Below are positions 1 through 8,052 of a stretch of DNA of 64,000 nt, piece after piece. The DNA is taken from NCBI RefSeq assembly GCF_009758125.1, contig NZ_WRXO01000002.1, positions 1,080,553 to 1,144,552 of the forward strand. Direction: 5' to 3'. The stretch's first letter is position 1; the number at the start of each line of letters is the position of its first letter. This DNA comes from Chitinophaga oryziterrae. GTDB lineage: Bacteria > Bacteroidota > Bacteroidia > Chitinophagales > Chitinophagaceae. The translations under genes were made by a program, and so were the position numbers. The notes beneath the pieces are model-generated. The model saw only the letters and a list, made by a program, of their open reading frames with translations, had not been told where the DNA came from and made no database searches.

Positions 1-295
1 GTATTACCACCGGTCTGCCCGTTTGCAGGGTAGCCTTCAGCTCATCAATGTATTTGTCCATCTTCAGCCGCGCAATAGGCAGCACCAGGTTTTCCCGCTG
101 GGCTATCCATTCAGCGCATCTGCCATCGTCCGTCCAGTTCTCTTCGAACACGATCTTCTCGCCTGGTGGCTCAATGGTATTATCTGTTACGTCGAAACGT
201 GCAGACGTATGCTGAAGCGTAAACGTTCCGATTTTTGGGAGACTGCAACTGTGCTGTCTATATAAAACTTCCTGTATGTATTGTTCTAGTACCAA
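1..295 (-). CDS. HU-CCDC81-like protein, N-terminal part (runs off the left edge)
   Basis: A reading frame open from 295 to the window edge translates to a protein beginning LVLEQYIQEVLYRQHSC, followed by SLPKIGTFTLQHTSA. This pattern resembles the N-terminal HU-like domain of the bacterial HU-CCDC81 family of Bacteroidota, proteins that often end in a SPOR peptidoglycan-binding domain (not visible here). An in-frame stop lies just upstream and no ATG is available, so the start is probably the TTG at 295; a later ATG would remove most of the domain. A TAnnTTTG box at 327-334 places a transcription start about 25 bases upstream. The gene follows a TPR protein and an outer-membrane barrel on the same strand, so an envelope role is plausible. 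The family call rests on pattern memory, not on a search. Confidence 0.5.
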   Translation of the reverse strand, partial: MVLEQYIQEVLYRQHSCSLPKIGTFTLQHTSARFDVTDNTIEPPGEKIVFEENWTDDGRCAEWIAQRENLVLPIARLKMDKYIDELKATLQTGRPVVI

Positions 296-326
296 GTATA
301 GTAAATATTCCTATTATGAAATGACT

Positions 327-334
327 CAAACGTA
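327..334 (-). promoter_or_regulatory. -7 promoter box for the HU-like gene
   Basis: On the minus strand the sequence is TACGTTTG, an exact match to the Bacteroidota -7 consensus TAnnTTTG. It lies about 32 bases before the inferred TTG start. No good -33 TTTG element is seen at the expected distance. It sits just beyond a terminator-like hairpin, which would let the HU-like gene be expressed apart from the barrel gene before it. Confidence 0.4.
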
Positions 335-336
335 TA

Positions 337-376
337 AATGGCTAATTGGGTTATCTAATATACCCAATTAGCCATT
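337..376 (-). terminator. 15-bp hairpin after the outer-membrane barrel gene
   Basis: A perfect 15-bp inverted repeat (AATGGCTAATTGGGT and its complement) surrounds a 10-base loop. It lies about 30 bases after the stop of the barrel gene. On the minus strand the stem is followed by TTTATACG, a weak T tract, so it may be a leaky terminator or an RNA-stabilising hairpin. Confidence 0.55.
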
Positions 377-408
377 CAGAGCGCAATTTTACGACTTTAA
401 AATTTACT

Positions 409-2043
409 TTAAAACTTAATCATCACTCCGCCTACCACATTCAACCCATAAGATTGATATCCATTCCACCTTTGATAGTGCGAATTAAAGAGATTATTTG
501 CATTTATCCAGAGGTTAATATTCTTTCCTATATCGTAATTAGCCCCCGCATTCAGGTCCCAGGCGCTCTTGTTCTTAGCAAAGTCCTTATTCGGTAACTG
601 GTAGTAGCTGCTACCCAGGAAATACAGGTTGGCATTGAGATGCAGCTTCTTTGCAATAGAGTATTGTGCGAAGGCATCTGTCCGGAAAGGTACCAGTCCC
701 CATGGCTTCACTTCCGTTTTCTGTTTGGTATAATTGAACCAGTCAAGACTCACACGTACCTGGAATTTCTCCTCCTGGATATAACCAACCTCAGCATGCA
801 AATTAAATGCTTTCAGCTCTTCTTCATTTTTTGTATAAAAAGTTTTACCATCCAGACTGTCATTCACGAATAACGGCATATTGTAATAAGTGACGGCGGC
901 AAACTTGGTGTTATAATTAAAGTGACTGCCCAGCGTTCCTTTGATACCGGTGTATTTCTCTTCTACACGGGTATTGAGGATACCGGAACCATAAGAGGCC
1001 AGGAACGGATTCTGGTTCACCAGGTTGCGATAGCTGTTCTTATTGATGTAGGAGGTCCATCCGCTGCTCAGGATAACCTTCTTATAGATGATATGCGACT
1101 CGTTCACGATATCCGGCAACAGGTAGAACTTCTTGTTGGTCCAGGTAGGATTTACGCCTGCATGTAATACGAACCTGGGTTTGATGATCTCCAGGGCAGG
1201 ATGTATGGCTACTACATTGTTATTGAACTGAGGCTGGTCATCCTGTTTATAGGAAGAAAGGTCGAACATACCTTCAGCGCGGATATAGATGTCCTCAAAC
1301 AGCTGTTTGCTCACCGGTACTTTAATGATCACGGTAGGCTCCTTGCGTTTGTAGGAGTCGGAGAAGTAAATGAATTTGGCAGATGGCTCAAACTTGAAGG
1401 CCCAGTCGTTCAAAGGACGGTTTTTCACACCCGCCTGTGCCGTGAACTGGCTGAAAGCCTGTTTCACATCACCTTTACTGAAAGTATACAGACTATGATC
1501 GTATCCATAATAATGTACTTCGTTACGGTCAAAACCGATAGCGCCGTTTACTTCCAGGATAGGGGTGAAGTAGGTACCGGAGGCCAGTACGTTCAGCGCA
1601 CTGTAGTCCTGGTTTTTGATATCTCCCTTAGAACCGGTATAACTACCATAGATCCCGAAGTTGTATTTATCATTCCTGCCACTGCCAAAACCTGCCTGTA
1701 TCAGCGGTGTGCTAAGATTACCAAAGCCCGCTTTTATAAAGTTGTTCTGTAATTTATCCAGAGAATCCTTCCCCAGTGCCAGCGGTTTCAGGGGAACCGG
1801 CTGGTACATAAAGTACAGGTTCAGTGCAGGCACCTGGTACTGCAACTTGGGACGGGTAGTATCAAAACCCGGCAGGGAAGCCGTCAGGTTCAGTTTAGCC
1901 GCATCCCGCAGTTTGGGCCTGTAATTGGAAATGATGTCGATGGTTTCCTGCTTGAGCGTTTCCTGGGCATGTGCCTGTTGTTGCAGGAAAACACACCCTG
2001 CCACTGTCAAAAAACGGTTTATATGTTTGATATACACGTTCAT
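409..2043 (-). CDS. Outer-membrane beta-barrel protein (TonB-receptor-like, no plug)
   Basis: A 544-residue protein with a Sec signal peptide (cleavage near AHA-QET, residue 26). The mature part is rich in alternating aromatic and polar residues typical of amphipathic strands, and the chain ends in VMIKF with a terminal Phe, as in outer-membrane barrels. It is shorter than a TonB-dependent receptor and shows no recognisable plug domain, so automatic naming as a receptor would be doubtful. It starts 20 bases after the stop of the TPR protein gene, so the two are probably co-transcribed and may form an envelope complex. Which substrate, if any, it passes cannot be told from the sequence. Confidence 0.75.
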   Translation of the reverse strand: MNVYIKHINRFLTVAGCVFLQQQAHAQETLKQETIDIISNYRPKLRDAAKLNLTASLPGFDTTRPKLQYQVPALNLYFMYQPVPLKPLALGKDSLDKLQNNFIKAGFGNLSTPLIQAGFGSGRNDKYNFGIYGSYTGSKGDIKNQDYSALNVLASGTYFTPILEVNGAIGFDRNEVHYYGYDHSLYTFSKGDVKQAFSQFTAQAGVKNRPLNDWAFKFEPSAKFIYFSDSYKRKEPTVIIKVPVSKQLFEDIYIRAEGMFDLSSYKQDDQPQFNNNVVAIHPALEIIKPRFVLHAGVNPTWTNKKFYLLPDIVNESHIIYKKVILSSGWTSYINKNSYRNLVNQNPFLASYGSGILNTRVEEKYTGIKGTLGSHFNYNTKFAAVTYYNMPLFVNDSLDGKTFYTKNEEELKAFNLHAEVGYIQEEKFQVRVSLDWFNYTKQKTEVKPWGLVPFRTDAFAQYSIAKKLHLNANLYFLGSSYYQLPNKDFAKNKSAWDLNAGANYDIGKNINLWINANNLFNSHYQRWNGYQSYGLNVVGGVMIKF

Positions 2044-2063
2044 GCTGATCGTAATTCGGTAAA

Positions 2064-5000
2064 TTATTTATTGGATTTCATTTTAGATGCTGATTTTTCG
2101 TCAGCTTCTGCTTTGGCCAGTTTATCTTTTGCTTCCTGTTTCAACGCAGGGATGGTGCAATTCTCAGCAATACTCTGATAAGTGGCTTTCGCATTGAAAT
2201 AGTCCTTTTGCTGTGCATAGATGTCTCCTAACAGAATATAGGATTTAGCTACCCACTGCTCATAACCCGGTGTATTCTTGATCACATCAAAACCGGCTTT
2301 CTCGGCGTTGGTCAGATCATTTTTCTGGAACAGGCACCAGGCAATATTATAACGGGCTTCGGCGCCAATCTCGGATTTGGTCATACCGGCAGCCACTTTG
2401 TATTCTTTAATCGCGTCATCATACTGACTCTGTTCCTGTTCTGCACGGCCCAGGTAAAAATGGCCGGTAATCTGGTCATCTGTACTGATGTTGGAGCTGG
2501 ACAACAGGATCTCAGCATAATTGCTCACCTCATCCCAGTGTTTCAGCTGGTAGTTACTGCGCAGCAGGCCACGGGTAGCGGTGAAGGTGTTCTCCTTGGT
2601 AGTGGAAAGGTCCTGTAACTGCAGGTAGTAAGCACGGGCCTTTTCATAGTTCTTCTGCTGGAAGAAGTTGATGTTGGCGGCCTGTAAGGCGGAACGTTCT
2701 GCATACAGACTGTTATTCTTTGATAACACGAACTCATAACCCGGTAAGGCATTCGTGTAATCCTTATTGTTATAGGCGCATTCTGATTTATAGAACTGGG
2801 CCGGTAACACAAACTGTCCGTTAGGATATTTCTGTAAGTAGTTATTGAAGGCAACGGTAGCGCCTGCGCAGTCATTGCTCATGAACTTACTTTCAGCCGT
2901 GGCATACGTAAGGGAGTCCTCTACGGAGGTACTTACCGTTCTGCCGGTAGATTTCAGTAAAGCCACATAAGCATCTGTTTTACCCTGTCCTACATAAATA
3001 TCTTTCACACTGCTCAGGGCTTCATTTGCTTCGGGAGAGTTAGGGAACTTCTCTACCACCTGGCGGTAATAGGTCAGTGCTTTATCTTCATTGTCTTTGT
3101 TGAAATAGCATAATCCCAGTTTCAGTAAGGCTCTTGGTGCATTCGGACCGTTAGGTTGTTTCTGCAATACATTATCCAGATAAGGGATCGCTTCTGTATA
3201 TTTTTCCTGGGCAAGATAAGTATTGGCAATTTCCAGGTCTGCATCATTGCTGAAGTTAGACGTTGGGAATTTATCCCCCAGTTGTTTCAGCATGCTCAGT
3301 TTCTCTGTCTGCTTACCCTGTATACCGAGGATGATACTTTTCTGATAGGTAGCATAATCGGAACCCGGCAGGTTACCGTTGATGATCTTGTCGTACAATG
3401 CTGTCGCCTTTGGATAGTCTTTCAGCATATAGTAACAGTCAGCGCTGCGGATGATGGCATCATTGGTGATACGGGCCGCATTCGGACCGGTAGTCCTTTG
3501 TGCAGCTTCGAAATGCTGTAACGCCCTTGTATAGTCTTCTTTCTTCAGCAGGTTATAACCCATGTTATAACTGGCCGTTTGTGCATTGGCTTCTCCGGAA
3601 GCAGGAACAGCACCGGTAAGGTAGGTGTTCAGGTGGGAGATCGCAGCATCTGTATTATTCTGACGCATAGCAATTTCTGCTTTCCAGAAATGTGCCAGTT
3701 GTGTTACATTATTATCGTAAGGATTTTTGAGAGCGATATCCAGCAGGCGGTCCGCTTCTGCCAGTTGCTGGTCGTTGATCAGCTCTGTAGCGCGTCCGTA
3801 GGCCACTTTCTGGTAGGCTTTCTGCACGGTAGGTGTCTTGTCGGGGATGTTCTCGATGATAGACAGGGCATCCTTATAGTTGTTGGTATTTACCAGCAGG
3901 CTAACGAGTATCTCGCGGGCTTCCTTATTATAGGCCGACTGCGGATAGGAGCCTACAAAGCTGGTCAGTTCCGTGATAGCAGCATCCTGGTAGCCCAGTT
4001 CATAAGAGAGTTTACCGTAGTTGAAGCGGGAAATCTCCTGTTGCTGTGCGTTGGCGCTGTTACGGGCGCAGAAGGCGAAGGCGTTACGCGCATTGGCTTT
4101 CTGACCGGTACGCAGGTAGCAATCACCCAGCAGGTACATGGAGTTTTGCCCCAGGGAGTCTTTCTCGCTGCTCAGTTGTTTGAACCCGCTGATCGCTTTG
4201 GCGAAGTTGCCGGTCTGGTAGTAGCTATAAGACAGTTGATAAATATCTTCTTTCCTTACTGATTCTGCATTATCCTGGTATTCCTGGAGATAGTTCAGTG
4301 CTTTCTGGTACTCTTTTCTTTCGAAATAAGCCTGTCCCAGCAGTTGTTTCATTTCAGCTTCGTAATACAGGCCGCCTTTTTTCACGAGAGGTTCTGCATA
4401 GCTGATTAACTGATCGCGTTTACCCTGGAAGTAATAGATTTCGGCAATATAATAAGGAACGATATTGCTGTATTTAGGTTCATTCACCACGCGCTGGAAG
4501 CTGGTCAATGCATCTATGTACTGGTGATTATAGTAGGCGATGAAACCGTAGTAGTAATTGGCCGGTATATAATATTTACCGGGAATTTCCTTGATAGACC
4601 CGAAGAGAGGTTGTGCTTTCTGAAAGTCTTTCACGTTGAAATAGCAGTAGGCCAGTTCGAATTTGGCTTCTGCGATTTCGTTGTTGGAAAGATTTTCGAT
4701 GTTGGCCTTTTCATACAGGGGAATGGCTTCTTTCAGCTTATTCTGGTGGAAATAGTATTTAGCCAGTTGATAACTAACGAGTTGTTCCCGGGCATTGTTA
4801 TTATAAAGGGCCAGGAAGTCGAGCGCCAGTTTTTCAGCATTAGGTTGTCCCAGTTTCAAGGCACAAACGGTATAATAATATACAGCGTCTGTTTTCACCA
4901 GGCTACGGCTGGTTTCCTGAAAGTACCCGATATTATCGATGGTTTGCTTAAACAGTTGCAGGGCAACTGCATACTTCTCCTGTTGGAATAGCTGCTGGGC

Positions 5001-5135
5001 ATCTTTAAATACTTTATCAGGATCTGTGTAGATCCTTGTTTGCTGGGCTTTTGCCGCAGGTACAGTCAGTATACCCAGGGTAATCATGAATAAAAACAAA
5101 TGTCCTGGAACAAGAAACTTTCTTATTAATTGCAT
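2064..5135 (-). CDS. Large periplasmic tetratricopeptide-repeat protein
   Basis: A 1023-residue protein with a signal peptide ending at AKAQ (about residue 31), followed almost entirely by tetratricopeptide-like helical repeats (for example AEAKFELAYCYFNVKDFQKA and ARYNIAWCLFQKNDLTNAEK). The chain ends in a Lys-rich tail. Such long TPR proteins act as scaffolds; in Bacteroidota they are often encoded directly before an outer-membrane barrel, as here. The start is an ATG with a well-formed signal peptide. No enzymatic motif is seen. The partner proteins are unknown; the adjacent barrel is the best candidate. Confidence 0.85.
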   Translation of the reverse strand: MQLIRKFLVPGHLFLFMITLGILTVPAAKAQQTRIYTDPDKVFKDAQQLFQQEKYAVALQLFKQTIDNIGYFQETSRSLVKTDAVYYYTVCALKLGQPNAEKLALDFLALYNNNAREQLVSYQLAKYYFHQNKLKEAIPLYEKANIENLSNNEIAEAKFELAYCYFNVKDFQKAQPLFGSIKEIPGKYYIPANYYYGFIAYYNHQYIDALTSFQRVVNEPKYSNIVPYYIAEIYYFQGKRDQLISYAEPLVKKGGLYYEAEMKQLLGQAYFERKEYQKALNYLQEYQDNAESVRKEDIYQLSYSYYQTGNFAKAISGFKQLSSEKDSLGQNSMYLLGDCYLRTGQKANARNAFAFCARNSANAQQQEISRFNYGKLSYELGYQDAAITELTSFVGSYPQSAYNKEAREILVSLLVNTNNYKDALSIIENIPDKTPTVQKAYQKVAYGRATELINDQQLAEADRLLDIALKNPYDNNVTQLAHFWKAEIAMRQNNTDAAISHLNTYLTGAVPASGEANAQTASYNMGYNLLKKEDYTRALQHFEAAQRTTGPNAARITNDAIIRSADCYYMLKDYPKATALYDKIINGNLPGSDYATYQKSIILGIQGKQTEKLSMLKQLGDKFPTSNFSNDADLEIANTYLAQEKYTEAIPYLDNVLQKQPNGPNAPRALLKLGLCYFNKDNEDKALTYYRQVVEKFPNSPEANEALSSVKDIYVGQGKTDAYVALLKSTGRTVSTSVEDSLTYATAESKFMSNDCAGATVAFNNYLQKYPNGQFVLPAQFYKSECAYNNKDYTNALPGYEFVLSKNNSLYAERSALQAANINFFQQKNYEKARAYYLQLQDLSTTKENTFTATRGLLRSNYQLKHWDEVSNYAEILLSSSNISTDDQITGHFYLGRAEQEQSQYDDAIKEYKVAAGMTKSEIGAEARYNIAWCLFQKNDLTNAEKAGFDVIKNTPGYEQWVAKSYILLGDIYAQQKDYFNAKATYQSIAENCTIPALKQEAKDKLAKAEADEKSASKMKSNK

Positions 5136-5243
5136 GCTTTTAACCTGTTATAAACTTAAATATGCGTTTTAAACGAATCCTGAACGGATTTATTTTCCAT
5201 TCAGAATCAATACGTAATGCCTTCAGGGTAACATAAACAGGAG

Positions 5244-5251
5244 CAAATATA
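5244..5251 (-). promoter_or_regulatory. -7 promoter box for the TPR/barrel operon
   Basis: The minus strand reads TATATTTG, an exact TAnnTTTG match, about 110 bases before the TPR start codon. A TTG lies 24 bases further upstream (5276-5278), slightly too far for an ideal -33 element. The rest of the gap between 5136 and 5433 shows no gene. Confidence 0.4.
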
Positions 5252-5433
5252 GCTATTGCTATGAATTATGCTTTACAAGTTCGTCACTAAAAGTGACTGG
5301 CCGTAAGGAATTATGGGAGATAATCCGTGATATTCAGGTCCCCATATTAATATGAAAACCAATGGTTGGAGCAAGAATCAAACCAAACCTTGAAAGGAGC
5401 TGATAATTAAAGTAGAATTTATGAAAAGTAGTT

Positions 5434-5865
5434 TTATGTAGTAGTCCTCTCAATGTCCTGAGGTACCATTAATGGTAATATTATTTTTCCGAACAAATCA
5501 TTCTTACCTCGTTCTCTTAATAACCCTCTTGAATTATGATATGAAATATTTACGAGAAAGTTATCTAATTCTTTGTCAATGAATGGCTTATCTCCCTCAT
5601 AAATAATGTATTTTGTCCAGTCATCGTCTGCCAGTAAGAAAGTATTAACTATGTTAACCGTACCAACTGAACTTAATCTGAGATCTTCTGCAATGTTCAG
5701 TAACATATCAATATTAACAATGATACTGATTGTTTTTTTATCTGTTTCTATAAGGGCTTTAACTCGTACATTCACCTTGCCACTATAATCATCTTTTGTC
5801 GTTGTAGGGTTATATGCCTTATATTCCAATACATCCAGTTGAATAATCTGTACGTTATACTGCAT
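5434..5865 (-). CDS. SecB-like chaperone, third gene of a toxin-antitoxin-chaperone operon
   Basis: A 143-residue protein, close to SecB length. Its C-terminal part contains SYHNSRGLLRERG, then LFGKIILPLMVPQDI, matching the SecB layout in which an R-G-(I/L)-(L/V) stretch precedes a final L-P-x-x-x-P segment. The N-terminal half has the alternating strands expected of the SecB fold (VNVRVKALIETDKKTISIIV). The gene begins one base after the stop of the XRE regulator, so it is translationally linked to it. SecB-like proteins in such settings act as dedicated chaperones of an antitoxin. A solitary export SecB is the alternative; the operon context favours the TAC role. Confidence 0.6.
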   Translation of the reverse strand: MQYNVQIIQLDVLEYKAYNPTTTKDDYSGKVNVRVKALIETDKKTISIIVNIDMLLNIAEDLRLSSVGTVNIVNTFLLADDDWTKYIIYEGDKPFIDKELDNFLVNISYHNSRGLLRERGKNDLFGKIILPLMVPQDIERTTT

Positions 5866-5866
5866 T

Positions 5867-6262
5867 TTATAGTATTGCCGTTTTTACAGGTATTTCTATA
5901 GTGTTATTCAGGTAGCTTGTTTTAAAAGATGCAGGTTTATATTTATCCCATTTCTCAAATTGATCTTTGGTATCCTCTGAGGCCAAACGCTCTTTTTGAT
6001 AATTATTGGGCGTATCTATTATCTTCTCTTCAAGGGCAATTTCTATTTTTACAATTGTGTCAATAGTAAAATTGTGATCTCCCTTCATCCATTTGCTAAC
6101 TTCAGACTCAGATTTTCCCAGTTTATCAGCAAGTTGCTTTTGGGTTATTCTTTTTTTCTCCAGAATGTCAAGAATTTGATCGCTTATATCAAATGATTTG
6201 GAAACCCGCTGTTTTAATTCAGGGGAAAGCCTGTCACTAACTTTTTTAAAACGTTCACTCAT
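5867..6262 (-). CDS. XRE-family antitoxin-like regulator with C-terminal extension
   Basis: 131 residues with a helix-turn-helix at about residues 30-75 (KRITQKQLADKLGKSESEVS). The domain is followed by about 45 residues of extension (from NNYQKERL to the end), including the aromatic segment FEKWDKYKPASFK. In known TAC systems the antitoxin carries a short C-terminal chaperone-addiction tail that binds the SecB-like protein, and this extension is in the right place. The gene starts 10 bases after the toxin-like gene and ends one base before the SecB-like gene. It probably represses its own operon and neutralises the upstream protein. Assignment of the tail is inference. Confidence 0.65.
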   Translation of the reverse strand: MSERFKKVSDRLSPELKQRVSKSFDISDQILDILEKKRITQKQLADKLGKSESEVSKWMKGDHNFTIDTIVKIEIALEEKIIDTPNNYQKERLASEDTKDQFEKWDKYKPASFKTSYLNNTIEIPVKTAIL

Positions 6263-6272
6263 AGTTTAAAAT

Positions 6273-6803
6273 TTACTCACAGTTACCAAATTCAAAATAG
6301 AGGGCATTGTTGACAACCTCAATTAATTTATTAGCACTATCCCAGCGAAGTTCATTCTCCATAATTTTCCTTTGAAACTCTTTTGCAAATGATACCATAA
6401 AGAGCCTGTATGGTTCGCAATCCGGACTATCTTGTGATTTTTGGGAAGTCTTTACGCCACCACTGCCAAAGACAACCATATTTTTATTCATCCTCACGCA
6501 ATAAAACCTTAAAGCAGAACCTCCTGTTGGAATAGCATGTACCGCACCTTCCGGGCGAAATCTACCTTCTCTGGCGCCGCGTTTTAAGAACTCATTTATC
6601 ATGGCCGTAATCAGATCTATATCTTCCGCGAATACTGAATCCTCATATTTCAGATAAAAATTCTCTGCTTCACATTCTTCCTCTCCTTCCAGTAAGATTG
6701 AATAAGCTGTCATAACGTCTCCTTCAATCCACTTAACTAGTTTTCCTTTGTAGCACTTCACTTTAAAGTTAAGATTAAAATTAGTTAATCTATAAAATGT
6801 CAA
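6273..6803 (-). CDS. HigB/RelE-like toxin candidate
   Basis: The open frame of 176 residues starts at a TTG (6803). An in-frame ATG at 6713 (protein starting MTAYSILLEG, 146 residues) is preceded by GAAGGAG at good spacing and is the likelier start. The middle contains SALRFYCVRMNKNMVVFGSG followed by GVKT, close to the core LRLYCIR...VILGxGG.K of HigB/RelE-type toxins next to XRE antitoxins in Bacteroidota. Those are ribosome-dependent or free mRNA interferases. It is the first gene of a three-gene minus-strand operon with an XRE regulator and a SecB-like protein. Catalytic residues cannot be named with confidence, and the N-terminal part is not recognised. Confidence 0.5.
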   Translation of the reverse strand: MTFYRLTNFNLNFKVKCYKGKLVKWIEGDVMTAYSILLEGEEECEAENFYLKYEDSVFAEDIDLITAMINEFLKRGAREGRFRPEGAVHAIPTGGSALRFYCVRMNKNMVVFGSGGVKTSQKSQDSPDCEPYRLFMVSFAKEFQRKIMENELRWDSANKLIEVVNNALYFEFGNCE

Positions 6804-7005
6804 TAAAAAATTAACAAGACGCTATCTAATTATAAACAAATATTTGATAATCAATGCTATTTTTATTAAATACATCTGATAGACGATAATTGTAAAATAT
6901 AACATTGCACTTATAGGACTTTAACAACATGACAACTTTATTTTTTCTCCACCTACCCAACCTTTAGCTTTTTACTACCAGTTTATATAGGTAAATCATA
7001 ATTCT

Positions 7006-7356
7006 ATGAAGAAAATGCTTTGTTTTTTATTAGTTATTACGGCAGCAATGGCTTATCTCACATCCTGTAAAAAGGAAAGTTCTATCAATCCAACTTTAAA
7101 TGCTTTAGGTCTGAGAGATACCTTAACAGATAGCGTACCTCATCATCCAACTGATTCATTACCAAATGATTCTCTGCCATGCCATCACCATGATTCCATT
7201 CCTGGTCATCCGCATGACACGATTCCGCATTTCCCGCATGATACAGTGCCCTTCCCTCCACACGATACATTGCCTCACTATCCGGTTGATACAACATATT
7301 ATCCACCAGTAGATAGTATCCCTCCACACGATTCATTATCTGTAAGGCATGGGTAA
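7006..7356 (+). CDS. Small lipoprotein with His/Asp/Pro repeats
   Basis: 116 residues. The lipobox LTSC puts the lipidated Cys near residue 21 after a short hydrophobic signal, followed by KKESS. From about residue 45 the chain consists of short degenerate repeats of the form H-x-H-D-(S/T)-(I/V)-P, for example GHPHDTIPHFPHDTVPFPPH. Such a spaced His/Asp array could bind metal ions such as zinc or nickel, but no family is recognised. It stands alone, with a hairpin terminator downstream, and it lies upstream of an ECF sigma operon that may or may not be related. Confidence 0.6.
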   Translation: MKKMLCFLLVITAAMAYLTSCKKESSINPTLNALGLRDTLTDSVPHHPTDSLPNDSLPCHHHDSIPGHPHDTIPHFPHDTVPFPPHDTLPHYPVDTTYYPPVDSIPPHDSLSVRHG

Positions 7357-7433
7357 TGTAACTATTGGGAAGATTTTCCGTTTTAGATCTGATTAAATTG
7401 GGTCAGTATTTTTATGTAAGCATTTAAATATTG

Positions 7434-7453
7434 CCGGTCACTTTTGTGACCGG
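7434..7453 (+). terminator. Hairpin terminator after the His-rich lipoprotein gene
   Basis: A perfect 8-bp stem CCGGTCAC / GTGACCGG with a TTTT loop, followed by TTTAAG. It is 78 bases after the lipoprotein stop and just before the sigma-factor reading frame, so it separates the two units. Confidence 0.5.
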
Positions 7454-7462
7454 TTTAAGTGC

Positions 7463-8041
7463 TTGAAACCTTGTTCTGTACGCATATATGTAAGGTATCA
7501 GTTGGAAGACATTCAGGAATTGATTCATAAGTGTTTGATTAATGATCGTGGAGGTCAGGAAAAACTTTATCGTAAGTTTTACCCGGCCCTGTACCTGTTA
7601 TGCAAAAAATTCTTTAAAGATGAAAATGATGCGCTGGAAGCTTTGAATGATGGAATGTTGAAAGTTTTTAAGAATATTGGACAGTACAATGAAAATAAAG
7701 GGGCATTTTTTAACTGGGTATATACAATTGTGCGGAATGCCGCCTGTGATAAACTGAAAAGGGACAATACCCATACTTTTACTTCTTCAGATATAACAGA
7801 TTTTGTTATTGCCGGTTCTGACAATCCTCTTTCAGACCTGGAATGGAAGGATATCTATCAGTTATTACAGGTACTGCCACTGGGTACAAGGGCCGTATGC
7901 GTATTATATTATTTAGAGGGCTTTTCGATTAATGAGATTTGCGGACAATTACAATTAAGTGCAGGAACAGTGAAATGGCATCTGAGTGAGACCAGGATGA
8001 AAATGAAACCCGTGTTGCTGAAATATCATTCTAAAAAATAA
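7463..8041 (+). CDS. ECF-type RNA polymerase sigma factor
   Basis: Up to 192 residues with the two-domain layout of ECF sigma factors. Region 2 contains NKGAFFNWVYTIVRNAACDK, and region 4 contains the helix-turn-helix GFSINEICGQLQLSAGTVKW. There is no ATG before region 2, so the start is non-ATG: the TTG at 7463 gives the longest form, while the TTG at 7502 gives a protein beginning LEDIQELIHKCL, more typical for the family. The next gene starts 11 bases downstream and encodes a membrane-anchored protein that is the likely anti-sigma factor. The regulon is unknown. Confidence 0.85.
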   Translation: MKPCSVRIYVRYQLEDIQELIHKCLINDRGGQEKLYRKFYPALYLLCKKFFKDENDALEALNDGMLKVFKNIGQYNENKGAFFNWVYTIVRNAACDKLKRDNTHTFTSSDITDFVIAGSDNPLSDLEWKDIYQLLQVLPLGTRAVCVLYYLEGFSINEICGQLQLSAGTVKWHLSETRMKMKPVLLKYHSKK

Positions 8042-8052
8042 TTCCGGTATAA

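Noticed and set aside
3579..4262. 227-residue plus-strand frame inside the TPR gene
   Set aside because: It lies fully opposite a well-supported TPR protein with signal peptide and shows no domain.
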